Positions 40,125 through 49,748 of a stretch of DNA of 64,000 nt are shown piece after piece; positions within the stretch are counted from its first letter, which is position 1; each line of letters opens with the position of its first letter. Under the pieces are notes generated by a model. That model was given only the letters and a program-made list of their open reading frames with translations. It did no database searches and was not told the origin of the DNA. The DNA comes from GCA-2686265 sp036010965 (GTDB lineage Bacteria; Planctomycetota; UBA1135; GCA-002686595): NCBI GenBank assembly GCA_036010965.1, contig DASCMO010000144.1, forward strand, positions 1 to 64,000, read 5' to 3'. The translations under genes and the position numbers were made by a program.

Positions 40125-42119
40125 ATGATCCAACGCCGCTTCCAAGAGTTCCGGATGTCAGGAAAGCTCCCGGCGCCCTGCGGCGCCGGAGTGCGCCTGC
40201 TGGAATTGATGGGCGACCAGGGTGCGGCTTCGAAGGAGATCGTGCGGGCCATCGAGACCGATGCCGTCCTGACCCGCCGCCTGCTCAAGCTGGTCGATGC
40301 GACCCGACCGCAGGGGTGCGATCCGATCCAGACCCTGACCGAGGCCGTGCGCGCCCTCGGCCCTGGCACCGTCCGCAATGTAGGCCTGGCCTTCTCGCTG
40401 ATCTCCGCCTCCAGCCGCGGCATCTGGCGTGGCTTCGACTACGACCGCTACTGGTCTCGTGCCCTGGCGCGAGCCGTGGCGTGTTCCGCTATCAGCCGAC
40501 ACGTCGCCATCGGTATCCCCGCGGAGGGTTTCGTCCTGGGAGTGCTGGCGGAAGTGGGCCGGCTCGCGCTCGCCCGCGTCCACCCCGAGGCCTACCTGGA
40601 ACTCATCTCCGCCCATCGCTCGGCATCGGCACGCGAGATCGTCGACGCAGAGCGCTCCCGTTTCGACATCGACCACACCGAGCTGGCCGAGTGCTTGCTC
40701 AGGGATTGGGGCCTCTCACCCGAACTCGTCCAGGCAGTCAAGGAGTTCGAGTTCACCGACATCACTGTCGATGAAGGGGCATTGGAAGACATGGTGCAGG
40801 CCCTCGGCGCAGCGGACATCGTGGCGCGCGTACGCGTACACGAGGAAGACTCGACGCTGGAGAACTGGGAGCTGCAGGCGCGCAAGGTGGTTGGCTTGAA
40901 GGCCCGCCTGGGTTGCGATGACCAGGCATTCACAGCCTTCTGCGATGACATCGTCGCAGGCTGGCACGAGTGGGGCGAGGAGCTGGGGATGAACACCCAC
41001 CCGGCCGTCGGATTCGAGGGCAGGGCGGTAGGGCACCCCGCGCCAGGCGGATCCCTCCGCGTGGGTGGGGCCGGTCTGGGGGCGTTGTCCGAACCGCTCG
41101 CGTCTCCGCCGGCGCAAGTGGACGGTGACGCGAGCGAGCCGTTGGCTCCTCTACAGGTACTCGCCGTCGACGATGACTCCGCCAGCCTGAGCTTGGTGGA
41201 GGAAAGTCTGCGCCGGCGCGGCTACGAGGTGCGTCTGGCCACCGACGGAGAGGCCGCCTTGAGCGCCGTCATCGCGGCGCCACCGCAGATAGTGGTCTGC
41301 GACTGGCAGATGCCCGGGATGAACGGCCTCGATCTCTGCCGTGCCCTACGCCAGCTGGACGGAGGAGCGGAGATCTACTTCGTGCTCGTCACGGGTCACG
41401 ACGCGCAGGCAACCATCGTCGAGGCCTTCGACGCCGGCGTGGATGACTACATCCAGAAGCCCTTCGATCCGCAGGTCCTCCTGGCTCGTATCAAGGGCGG
41501 GCGGCGCGTCATCGAACTTCAGCGACAGTTCGAGTGCGATCAACGCACGATCCACCGGCAGGTCTCGGAACTGCAGTTGTTGACCCGCCGGCTGCGCTCG
41601 GCGGCATTGACCGACACTCTGACGGGCCTTCCGAACCGGCGCTTCGCCATGCGGCGCCTGCAGCAGGCATGGGAGTCGTCGAGCCGGACCGGCCAGCCGC
41701 TCTCGATCGTGATGGTCGATATCGACGAGTTCAAGCGCATCAACGATGTGTACGGCCACGCGGCCGGCGACATTGCTCTGCGTCAGACTTCCGAAGTGCT
41801 CCGATCGGTGCTCTCCGCGGAAGAGGACGTCTGCCGCCTGAGCGGCGACGAGCTGCTCGTCATCTGTCCTGGCAGCGACACGGCAGCGACGGCGCGCGTG
41901 GCCGAACGCCTGCGCAAGGCCGTCGGGGAGCAGACCTTCTCCTGGGGCGAGGCGAGCTGTCGCATCACCCTGAGCCTGGGCGTCGCGTCACGCTTCCCCT
42001 GGATGGAGTCGAGCGACGCCTTCCTTGAGGCCGCGGATGAGGCGGTCTACGCGGCGAAGAAGGGTGGCCGGAACCGGGTCAGCTGCGCCTCGGAGACGCC
42101 GTCGTCTTTCACTGCCTGA
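40125..42119 (+). CDS. HDOD - receiver - GGDEF signalling protein
   Basis: 664 aa, soluble. N-terminal HDOD domain (about 1-290, LPAPCGAGVRLLELMGDQGAASKEIVRAIETD...), a receiver domain (about 345-465, VDDDSAS acidic pocket and phospho-acceptor Asp in CDWQMPGMNG, Lys in QKPFD), a short coiled coil, and a GGDEF domain (about 490-655). The signature is SGDEL rather than GGDEF and no RxxD inhibitory site precedes it. Upstream motifs (DTLTGLPNRR, DIDEFKRINDVYGH) are complete, so diguanylate cyclase activity is plausible but should be tested. It appears monocistronic. Confidence 0.9.
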   Translation: MIQRRFQEFRMSGKLPAPCGAGVRLLELMGDQGAASKEIVRAIETDAVLTRRLLKLVDATRPQGCDPIQTLTEAVRALGPGTVRNVGLAFSLISASSRGIWRGFDYDRYWSRALARAVACSAISRHVAIGIPAEGFVLGVLAEVGRLALARVHPEAYLELISAHRSASAREIVDAERSRFDIDHTELAECLLRDWGLSPELVQAVKEFEFTDITVDEGALEDMVQALGAADIVARVRVHEEDSTLENWELQARKVVGLKARLGCDDQAFTAFCDDIVAGWHEWGEELGMNTHPAVGFEGRAVGHPAPGGSLRVGGAGLGALSEPLASPPAQVDGDASEPLAPLQVLAVDDDSASLSLVEESLRRRGYEVRLATDGEAALSAVIAAPPQIVVCDWQMPGMNGLDLCRALRQLDGGAEIYFVLVTGHDAQATIVEAFDAGVDDYIQKPFDPQVLLARIKGGRRVIELQRQFECDQRTIHRQVSELQLLTRRLRSAALTDTLTGLPNRRFAMRRLQQAWESSSRTGQPLSIVMVDIDEFKRINDVYGHAAGDIALRQTSEVLRSVLSAEEDVCRLSGDELLVICPGSDTAATARVAERLRKAVGEQTFSWGEASCRITLSLGVASRFPWMESSDAFLEAADEAVYAAKKGGRNRVSCASETPSSFTA

Positions 42120-42145
42120 AGCGGATCCGGCTTCAGCTCGGCGGT

Positions 42146-44161
42146 TCACTCCAGGAAGAACGGACTCGACCAGGCCAGACCGCCATCGATCTGGAGCACC
42201 CGTAGGTAGAGGTACTCGCCAGGTTCGAGGTCTTCGACGTAGGTGACGGACCGAATGTCCTCACGATCCCCGACCAGCGTGCGCTCGACGAGCGAACCGC
42301 TGCGGACGAGATCGATGTGCTCGATGGTGCTCGTCGCGGAGATGCGCAGATTCAGGCGTGCGCGATCGGGCAAGTCGGCGGTACGCACCCTCGCGCCCAT
42401 CTCGTGGCCGCCGAGGGCAACGTCCAGCAGAATGCGCGGGCCGCTGGTGGCGTAGGTTCGTCGCGCGCGCAAGGCCGAGAGCAAGCTGGAGCGGGAGAGG
42501 TCGTCGGCGCGGATCGCCGCCAGCCCACCGTTTCCGAGACGAGCCCCTCGCTCGTCGCCGGGACGCGCCGCCTGGTAGCCGTAGAAAGGTGAGAGGTGCG
42601 CCAACCCAGGGTGTCCGTCGTGACCGTCGCTGCTGCCCACGAAGCCGAGGGTGTATCCCATGTCGAGTGCGTCGCGAACGGAGTTGCCGGGCAGGAACGA
42701 GTAGATGCGCGAAGGGGAGTCGGCGGCCTCGCTACTGCCGTGGACGCTCATGACCTCGGTCACCGGCTCCAGCACGGGATCGGGGGCGACCGACCAGTCC
42801 GTGGCCACCGGTCCGCCGGCGGAGTGGTGGGCGAAGGTCAGCGCGGAGTGACCCCGGAGGGCGTCCCAGAGTTCGCCGGGCGTGTCGAAGCGCTCGTCGA
42901 GGGAACTCAGCACCTCGCCGTCCTCCTCGAAGTACAGCACGTGCCGGTGGCCGTGGATCCAGCTCGTCCACTCGTAGGCCAGGAGTGTCACGAACCGGCC
43001 CGGTTCGTGAAACGCGTCGACCTGCTCTCCAATCTCCTCCCACATTTCGGGGCGCTGGTCGAGGAAGTGCATCATGCCGTAGTGGTCGTGGTCGGTGAGG
43101 GCAACCACATCCAGCGCAGCCACGTCCCGGGCGTAGCTAAAGTAGTCCTCGGGCAAGCCTGTTCCGTCGGAGAGGTTGGAGTGGCCGTGCAGGTCTCCCC
43201 AGAAGATCGGAGCGACCTGTTCTTCTACCCAGAGCGGATTGGTGCGGGCTTCCACGGCGAGGCCATCGCCTTCGAAGGACGCCGTGACGCGCCAGGTACC
43301 AGGGCCGGGGGCGTCGAGTTCAAGGGTGCGGCAGCCGCCGTCGCCGGCGGCCAGCTCCACGCGGTCGGGGAGCACTAACCCCTCAGGTGTGGAGCGCAGG
43401 GTCACGGTGCCGGCCATCTCGCATCCACGGCTCCCAGCGCCGTCGAGCAGGGCGAGGGTCAGGCGCACGGGCGCGCCAGGCCGCGCCGTGGCGGTGATGT
43501 GGGCGGTGAGCATGGCCGCCTGAGCGGGGAGGACGTCGATCGTCGGGCAGTCCTCGGCGCGCTCCCGGATCCCGTCGCCATCGCCGTCTACGGCGAACAG
43601 GAAAAGGGAGCCGCGCTCGGCGTACTGGTCGGGAATCGCCTGGGCGGCGCCGGCGCCGTAGACCAGCTCGATGCGCTCGCCCGCTTCCAGGGCCCGGCCG
43701 AGGACCTCGATCTGCATCAGGGTCCGCTGCAGGGTGCGCGGCGCAAGTTCGACCCCCTCGGCGTCGCTGCCCACGGTGGTGTAGCCTGGCATCTGCTCGC
43801 GTGTCGATTGGGGCGTGCTCCAGCCCCAGAAAGGAGGCACCTGAAAGTAGAGCGCCCCGCCGACCTGTATTCCGAGCGGGCCGACCTCGAAGGTGAAGGT
43901 CCAGCGTCCCGGGCGGCCGACCTGTGCGTGGCCGTCTTCGCCCTCCTCGACCACCAGCCAGGCGCGTCCACCGCCGTCGGAGGGGTGGCGCTCGGCGGCC
44001 AGGTCGGCCCGCAACTCCGCGAGCACCGCGGGCTTGGCGGTCGGGGGCAATCCGTCCGCCGAGGACGGCGCCTGTCCCGTTTGCGGCGCATCGGAGCGTG
44101 AGCAGGAGAGCAGAAGGAGCAGGGCGAAGCCGGCGGCGGGGCGTGTGTGGGTCAACTTCAT
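42146..44161 (-). CDS. DUF3604/PHP-type metallohydrolase lipoprotein
   Basis: 671 aa. Lipoprotein signal ALLLLLSC with the lipid-attached Cys at residue 20. The first ~310 residues are beta-rich; the PHP-like metal site then begins with FWGDLHGHSNLSDG (about 322), followed by ALTDHDHYG, AYEWTS, FAHHSAGG and GSSDGHDGHPG, and ends with a C-terminal Ig-like region. DUF3604 proteins are predicted metal-dependent hydrolases; the substrate is unknown. An EF-like FAVDGDGDGIRERAEDCP calcium loop lies near residue 195. It is convergent with the GGDEF gene. Confidence 0.85.
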   Translation of the reverse strand: MKLTHTRPAAGFALLLLLSCSRSDAPQTGQAPSSADGLPPTAKPAVLAELRADLAAERHPSDGGGRAWLVVEEGEDGHAQVGRPGRWTFTFEVGPLGIQVGGALYFQVPPFWGWSTPQSTREQMPGYTTVGSDAEGVELAPRTLQRTLMQIEVLGRALEAGERIELVYGAGAAQAIPDQYAERGSLFLFAVDGDGDGIRERAEDCPTIDVLPAQAAMLTAHITATARPGAPVRLTLALLDGAGSRGCEMAGTVTLRSTPEGLVLPDRVELAAGDGGCRTLELDAPGPGTWRVTASFEGDGLAVEARTNPLWVEEQVAPIFWGDLHGHSNLSDGTGLPEDYFSYARDVAALDVVALTDHDHYGMMHFLDQRPEMWEEIGEQVDAFHEPGRFVTLLAYEWTSWIHGHRHVLYFEEDGEVLSSLDERFDTPGELWDALRGHSALTFAHHSAGGPVATDWSVAPDPVLEPVTEVMSVHGSSEAADSPSRIYSFLPGNSVRDALDMGYTLGFVGSSDGHDGHPGLAHLSPFYGYQAARPGDERGARLGNGGLAAIRADDLSRSSLLSALRARRTYATSGPRILLDVALGGHEMGARVRTADLPDRARLNLRISATSTIEHIDLVRSGSLVERTLVGDREDIRSVTYVEDLEPGEYLYLRVLQIDGGLAWSSPFFLE

Positions 44162-44338
44162 CGAGGATCAGGCAGGGTAGGCGGCGCGAGACCGCACAGC
44201 CAGCCCGTGTCTCGCGGGGGGGCATCCGAGGCGCTGCGAACACCCACGATTCACAGAGCCCTTCCCTGCTGGCGGTGGATTACGGGGGCCTGAAATCCGC
44301 CTCATGAATGGAGAGGCCCAGCGGGTAGACTCCCGCCC

Positions 44339-46003
44339 GTGCCCACCGACATCGAGATTGCGCGTGCGAAGACCCTCCTGCCCGTCGGCGAGATCGCCCA
44401 GAAGATCGGCCTCGGCGAGGACGATCTGGTGCCCTACGGCCGCACCATGGCCAAGGTCCGGGTCGAGGCCGTCGCGGACCGGGAGATCAGTGGCAAGCTG
44501 ATCCTCGTCTCGGCGGTGACGCCCACGCCCGCGGGCGAGGGCAAGACGACCGTCACCGTGGGCCTCGGCCAGGCTCTGGGCAAGCTAGGGCTGAAGGGTG
44601 CGATCTCCATCCGCGAACCCTCCCTGGGGCCGTGCATGGGGATGAAGGGCGGAGCGACCGGCGGCGGCCATGCGCAGGTCCTCCCGATGGAGGACATCAA
44701 CCTTCACTTCACGGGCGACCTGCACGCGATCACCGCTGCGAACAACCTCCTCGCGGCCCTCGTCGACAACCAGATGTACTTCCGCCACGATCCACCGCTC
44801 GATCCCCGGCGGGTCACCTGGCGACGGGTGCTCGACATGAACGATCGCCCGCTTCGCAACGCGGTGATCGGAATGGGCGGGCCCACTTCCGGCGTCCCCC
44901 GTGAGACCGGGTTTGACATCACCGCCGCGTCGGAGGTCATGGCCGTGCTCTGCCTGGCCGAGGATCTCGCGGATCTCGAGGCGCGCCTTGGACGCATGAT
45001 CGTCGGCTACGGTTACGACAACTCTCCCGTGACGGCCGCCGACCTGGGCGCGACGGGGGCGATGGTCGCCCTTCTGAAGGACGCGGTGAAGCCCAACCTC
45101 GTGCAGACACTCGACGAGACGCCTGCCTTCGTCCACGGCGGCCCCTTCGCGAACATCGCCCACGGCACCAGCAGCGTCATCGCCGCCAAGACCGCTCTGC
45201 GCCTGGCAGACTATGTCATCACCGAGGCAGGCTTCGGTTTCGATCTCGGAGCGGCGAAGTTCTTCGACATCATGTGCCGCCAGTCCGGGCTGCAGCCGTC
45301 GTGCGTGATCCTCGTGGCGACGATTCGGGCCCTCAAGATGCACGGCGGAGTGCCGCTCTCCGAGCTCGACCGGCCCGACCCCGACGCGGTGCGCCGGGGG
45401 CTTCCCAACCTGGAGAAGCACCTCGAGACCAATGAGTTCTTCGGCGTGCCCGAACTCGTGACGGTGAACAAGTTCACCGGTGACACGGAGGAGGAGATAG
45501 CGGTCGTGCTGGACCGCTGCGCTGCGCTCGGCTACGAGGCCGCCGTGGCCGATGTCTGGAGCCGAGGGGGAGAGGGCGGTGTGGAGGCGGCGCGCAAGAT
45601 GGTCGAGATCGCCGATGCCTTCGACGGGGAGTTCACTCACCTCTACGAGCTCGAGGAGAGCATCGAGGAGAAGATTCGCAAGGTGAGCGAGAAGGTCTAC
45701 GGCGCCCACGCGATCGACCTCACCGCGCGGGCGAAGAAGGACATCGCGCGCATCGAGAGTCTCGGCCTCGCGACGCTCCCGATCTGTATCGCCAAGACAC
45801 AACAATCGCTCAGCGACAACCCAAAATTACTCGGACGGCCGAAGGACTTCGTGGTCACCGTGCGAGAGATCGCCGTGAGCGCCGGAGCGGGCTTCCTGGT
45901 CCCGATCACAGGCGACATCATGCGCATGCCGGGGCTCCCGCGCCGTCCCGCCGCTCTGGACATCGGCCTCGACGCTGCAGGCGAGGTGCGCGGGCTGGCC
46001 TGA
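44339..46003 (+). CDS. fhs: Formate-tetrahydrofolate ligase
   Basis: 554 aa, the usual length. It makes 10-formyl-THF from formate, THF and ATP. ATP-binding TPTPAGEGKTT (61-71), SLGPCMGMKGGATGGGHAQVLPMEDINLHFTGD, HAITAANNLL, and the C-terminal KTQQSLSDNP and GAGFLVPITGDIMRMPGLPRRPAA are all conserved. GTG start at 44339 follows the conserved IEIARAK beginning; no strong Shine-Dalgarno. No other one-carbon genes are adjacent. Confidence 0.96.
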   Translation: MPTDIEIARAKTLLPVGEIAQKIGLGEDDLVPYGRTMAKVRVEAVADREISGKLILVSAVTPTPAGEGKTTVTVGLGQALGKLGLKGAISIREPSLGPCMGMKGGATGGGHAQVLPMEDINLHFTGDLHAITAANNLLAALVDNQMYFRHDPPLDPRRVTWRRVLDMNDRPLRNAVIGMGGPTSGVPRETGFDITAASEVMAVLCLAEDLADLEARLGRMIVGYGYDNSPVTAADLGATGAMVALLKDAVKPNLVQTLDETPAFVHGGPFANIAHGTSSVIAAKTALRLADYVITEAGFGFDLGAAKFFDIMCRQSGLQPSCVILVATIRALKMHGGVPLSELDRPDPDAVRRGLPNLEKHLETNEFFGVPELVTVNKFTGDTEEEIAVVLDRCAALGYEAAVADVWSRGGEGGVEAARKMVEIADAFDGEFTHLYELEESIEEKIRKVSEKVYGAHAIDLTARAKKDIARIESLGLATLPICIAKTQQSLSDNPKLLGRPKDFVVTVREIAVSAGAGFLVPITGDIMRMPGLPRRPAALDIGLDAAGEVRGLA

Positions 46004-46039
46004 GCAGGAAAGTCGTACCTGCCGGCGAGGACCGTTGGG

Positions 46040-48361
46040 TCAGCGCTCCCCGGCGAGTACGAGTACCTGCCAAAGGCGGTGATTGGCGCGCCGGCGCAGG
46101 TCCGACCAGTCCGCGCCCGGCAGGACGGGCGGGAGGGTCGTGATGCCCACTTCATCGAAGCTGTTGCTGTAGCCCGCCAGGTCCCAGGCCACGTCCGCGC
46201 CCTCAAGGCCGACCTGGATGGCCTTTGCGTCGGGCGCCTTGCCATTGCCCGAATACTGGTTGTCGTGGATCCAGTTCCCGTCAGGGATCGGATCCACATC
46301 GTAAGCCCTGCGCTGTCTTGAGTCGTAGAGGATGTCCAGCCCCACCACGGCCACGCCGACGGTGTCGTTGTCGCGGATGATGTTGTCGGTCACCTCGACC
46401 CGGTCCGCGGCCAGAAGCATGACACCCGTTCCCGAGGGGACATTGGCCACGACAGCCTCGGGGTCGGCAAAGTTCTCGTGGTTGTTGGATTCAATGATGT
46501 TCCCGCGCACGACGCAGTCCAGGGAGACCTTTGACGGGTTGTTGGGGAGCAGGAACACCAGCACACCGCCAGCGTTGTCGTGGACGTGGTTGTCCTCTAC
46601 CAGGGCGTCGACCGAGTTCTCAATCTCGATGCCCGTCACGTTTCCGTACACGTCATTGCCGCGCACGATGATGTCCTTGGACTGGCCGACGTAGATGCCC
46701 GCGTCGCGAACTCCAGTGACCGTGCAGTCCTCGATCAAGACGCCCACGACCTCCACGGGGTAGAGACCGTACAGGCCGGAGTCCGAGCAGTGAATGTCGC
46801 GGAAGATGAGGTCGGTACCCAGGTTGATCATCAGTCCGTTGGCGGTGTAGGCGCGGACGTCGAATCCCTGGATCGTCAGGTGCGAGCCCGAACCCGTGAC
46901 CGCATCGCTCAGGAGGTGTTTGCCGTCCAGCACCGGGCGCGCGCCATCGACCGTGACGCCCTCGATGGTCAGGTTGGAGACGTCGATGGCGAGGGATTCG
47001 TGGTAGATGCCGGGCATGACACGGATTCGCTCACCCGGCTGCGCGGCGTCCACGGCGTCCTGGATGCGTCCGCCCTCGCGCACGACGATGCCGCCCTCGT
47101 TGCGCTCGATCAGCGGTCTGGGAGGCGGGTCGCCCTGTGCCTGGAAGCGCGCGAGCTCCGCGGAGCGGTTGGCGAGGCGGGGCACGACAGGCAGTCCCGA
47201 GGGGACTCGCGTGGGCAGCTGGGGCGCTGCCGACTCGTCGGTGAGGGCGTGCAGGAAGGCGATCAGGTCAGCGCGCTCGCGCTCGGAGAGATCGAAGGGG
47301 CGAATCTTGTCGTCGATGTCGATCTCTCCGAGCTCGAAGGCGTGGCCGCCGCCTTTCGCGTAGAAATCGAGCACATCCTCGAGCGTCGCGAGCACGCCGT
47401 TGTGCATGTAGGGAGCAGTCAGGGCAACATTGCGCAGGGTGGGCACCTTGAAGGCGTGCTCGTAGCCCGCGCCCGCCACCTCCCCGCGGCCGAGATCCGC
47501 GTCCGCCAGGTCGGGGTGGGGCGGCACGCCGATCACCTTGAAGTCGGGGTTGGCAAAGGTCGGCACGTTGTGGCACTCGAAGCACCGTGTCTTGAGCGAG
47601 CGGAACGCACCCAGGCCGCGGCGCTGCGCAGTCGAGAGGGCCTCGCGTTCGCCACCCGCGTAGCGATCGTAGGCTGAATCAGCGGTCAGGACGGTGCGCT
47701 CGAAGGCGGCGATGGCGTCGGTCACGTGATCAAAGGTCACCGCCTCGGCGGGGGTGCCATCGAAGGCGCCCTGGAAGAGAGTCACGTATTCGGGGATGGC
47801 GGAGAGTTGCTCCACCAGCTCGTCAGCGTCCTGCGCCATCTCCCCGGCGTCCTGGATCGGCCCCGCTGCCTGTTCTTCCAGGTCGGCGGCGCGCCCGTCC
47901 CAGAACTGGCGGGCGTTGTAGGCGGCGTTCCAGATCGTGGGGGAGCCGCGCCGCAGGACCTTGCCGCCGTGCCGGTCGGGCCCCAGGCCGACACCGCCGC
48001 GACCCATGGAGAGGGCGCGGTTGTCGGAGAAACCCAGGTCGGGGTGGTGGCAGTGGGCGCAGGAGGTCGTGTCATCACCCGAGAGCAGCGGGTCGAAGTA
48101 GAGCAGCTTGCCCAGAGCTTCCTTCTCCGGTGTGGAGGCGTTGTCGGCCCGCATGGCCATGGGCGGGAAGTCGCGGTCGAGGTCGGCGCCCGCCGCGATG
48201 GCATCGAAGCGGGCCAGGGATGCCGATTCAATGCTCGCCACCCCGGCCCGCACGCCGCCGGGCTGAACGAGCCCCGGGATCGGGGCGTAGACGAAGAGGA
48301 GGAAGCCGACAACCGCACCACCGAGAAGCGCAGACAGGATCTTTGAAGTGCGGGAGCTCAT
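46040..48361 (-). CDS. Di-heme cytochrome c peroxidase (MauG/CCP family) fused to a parallel beta-helix domain
   Basis: 773 aa. One N-terminal membrane/signal segment (about 8-25). A MauG/CCP domain with two c-type heme sites, CAHCH at 101-105 and CFECH at 260-264, plus the family signatures FSDNRALSMG, ERTVLTADSAYDRY and TAPYMHNGVLATLEDVLDFY. From about residue 450 a right-handed beta-helix of NosD/carbohydrate-binding type (GGRIQDAVDAAQPGERIRVMPGIYHESLAIDV, then DLIFRDIHCSDSGLYGLYPVEVVGVLIEDCTVTGVRDAGIYVG). The fusion is in one frame without a break. It should act in the periplasm, reducing peroxide or oxidising a substrate held by the helix. Confidence 0.9.
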   Translation of the reverse strand: MSSRTSKILSALLGGAVVGFLLFVYAPIPGLVQPGGVRAGVASIESASLARFDAIAAGADLDRDFPPMAMRADNASTPEKEALGKLLYFDPLLSGDDTTSCAHCHHPDLGFSDNRALSMGRGGVGLGPDRHGGKVLRRGSPTIWNAAYNARQFWDGRAADLEEQAAGPIQDAGEMAQDADELVEQLSAIPEYVTLFQGAFDGTPAEAVTFDHVTDAIAAFERTVLTADSAYDRYAGGEREALSTAQRRGLGAFRSLKTRCFECHNVPTFANPDFKVIGVPPHPDLADADLGRGEVAGAGYEHAFKVPTLRNVALTAPYMHNGVLATLEDVLDFYAKGGGHAFELGEIDIDDKIRPFDLSERERADLIAFLHALTDESAAPQLPTRVPSGLPVVPRLANRSAELARFQAQGDPPPRPLIERNEGGIVVREGGRIQDAVDAAQPGERIRVMPGIYHESLAIDVSNLTIEGVTVDGARPVLDGKHLLSDAVTGSGSHLTIQGFDVRAYTANGLMINLGTDLIFRDIHCSDSGLYGLYPVEVVGVLIEDCTVTGVRDAGIYVGQSKDIIVRGNDVYGNVTGIEIENSVDALVEDNHVHDNAGGVLVFLLPNNPSKVSLDCVVRGNIIESNNHENFADPEAVVANVPSGTGVMLLAADRVEVTDNIIRDNDTVGVAVVGLDILYDSRQRRAYDVDPIPDGNWIHDNQYSGNGKAPDAKAIQVGLEGADVAWDLAGYSNSFDEVGITTLPPVLPGADWSDLRRRANHRLWQVLVLAGER

Positions 48362-48468
48362 GTGCGCCAGCCTACACGTACGCCCACCGACCGCACTCCG
48401 TTCCAGGCCTTCTCTCCTTCTTCGCCTCCGGTCTGCGGAGCGATGAGTCGGCGCGACGGCTCCGGCGC

Positions 48469-49614
48469 TCAGGGCGAGAAGACGATCTCGACTCCGTGGG
48501 AGAGGTTGAACTGGGAGCCGCAGGGGCTCAGGGCCGGGTCGCGGTACCAGGCCTGGAATCGGCGGACGTCCCCTGCGCCCACCCCGAGCTGCGTGGTGAT
48601 GTTCTGGCTCCACTCGGCGCCGCCGATGGCGTCGGCGTTACGCACGCCGAGGCGGACCACGGAGCTTCCCGCACAGCGGATGCCGTCACCGAAGATCACG
48701 CCGTTGCCGCCGTTGACTGCCTGGAGCCCGGCGAAGAGCAAGGCGGGCTGGGTGGGCGTCATGTTGAAGGCCGTCAAGGTCAACTGGTCCACCGCCACGC
48801 TCGTGCTGCCGGAGCCCTCCAGGACTGCGCCGCTCCCCGTGGAGTTAGCACATCCCTCGCCAGTCCCGCCGGGATTCCCGCAAGGGCAGGTGCTGCCCGT
48901 CCCGTCCCCGAAGCAAAAAGCCAGGCCTACGATGTCCAGGCTCGCGCCTGGGTGTGTGTAGAGGTAGGTCACCTGCTCGGCCGTCAGGGAGCCGGAATAG
49001 ACCTGCACGTCGTCGACGGCGCCGGGGAACATGTGGGTCGCCCCTTCGTGGGAGGCGATGAACCACTCGGGCCAGGGAGGGCCAGGGGCGCCGGGTCCGG
49101 TGACCACGGCCTGCTGGTTGCCGTCCACCCAGAAGGTGACCGTGAAGGCCGCGTCGAAGACCCACACCACGTGCATCCACGTGTCCTGCTGGATGATCCC
49201 GCCGCTGAAGTAGTCCATGACGCCGTTGGTGGTGAAGGTCAACTGGTTCTGCCAGATGCCCGCGCCCCAGGAACCGCCGTTGCCGAAGACGCGCCGCCAA
49301 CCGGCGTTGGTGTCGGTGACCCGGATCCAGGCGCTGACGGAGAGGTCCGTCGAGAGCGCGTCGAGACCTGCCGTGCCGGGGATCGCAACGTGTCCGTTGA
49401 TTCCGTCGAAGAGCACGGCCGTACTGGTCCCCGTGGCCGCAGGGGCCTGGCCCAGGGTGTAACCGCCCGTGAAGGTCCCGTCGTTTCCGGTGCCGCTCGA
49501 GTCGACGCAGACCGTTCCCGCTAGCTCGTCCAGCCGGAAATGAGCCATCAAGTTCTGGGCGCTCGCGGGTGAAGCAGCCAGGGCGAGGAGGGCGGGGACG
49601 ATTAGAGTGCGCAT
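48469..49614 (-). CDS. Secreted LamG-like protein with lineage-specific C-terminal module
   Basis: 381 aa. Signal peptide 1-19 (cleavage ASA|QN). A concanavalin A/LamG fold (about 22-225, LMAHFRLDELAGTVCVDSSGTGNDG...AVLFDGINGHVAIPGTAGLD...WMHVVWVFDAAFTVTFWVDG...AVDDVQVYSGSL). Then a Cys/Gly-rich linker FCFGDGTGSTCPCGNPGGTG and a ~120-residue C-terminal module sharing GDGIRCAG...FQAWYRDP...FNLSHGVEI with the metalloprotease at 16726-18114. It probably binds polysaccharide or a cell-surface ligand. Single gene; starts opposite the glycosyltransferase. Confidence 0.85.
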   Translation of the reverse strand: MRTLIVPALLALAASPASAQNLMAHFRLDELAGTVCVDSSGTGNDGTFTGGYTLGQAPAATGTSTAVLFDGINGHVAIPGTAGLDALSTDLSVSAWIRVTDTNAGWRRVFGNGGSWGAGIWQNQLTFTTNGVMDYFSGGIIQQDTWMHVVWVFDAAFTVTFWVDGNQQAVVTGPGAPGPPWPEWFIASHEGATHMFPGAVDDVQVYSGSLTAEQVTYLYTHPGASLDIVGLAFCFGDGTGSTCPCGNPGGTGEGCANSTGSGAVLEGSGSTSVAVDQLTLTAFNMTPTQPALLFAGLQAVNGGNGVIFGDGIRCAGSSVVRLGVRNADAIGGAEWSQNITTQLGVGAGDVRRFQAWYRDPALSPCGSQFNLSHGVEIVFSP

Positions 49615-49748
49615 GATGATGAAGGGTGCGTGTGATCAGCCAGGAGACCGGGGCACGAAGGCAAGCCAGCGGAGTTTTGCAACGCCGTCGCCCAGAAGCG
49701 ATCCTATCCGGCCCCGTCCGATCCTGTGGGCGACGCCTGGATTTCGCG

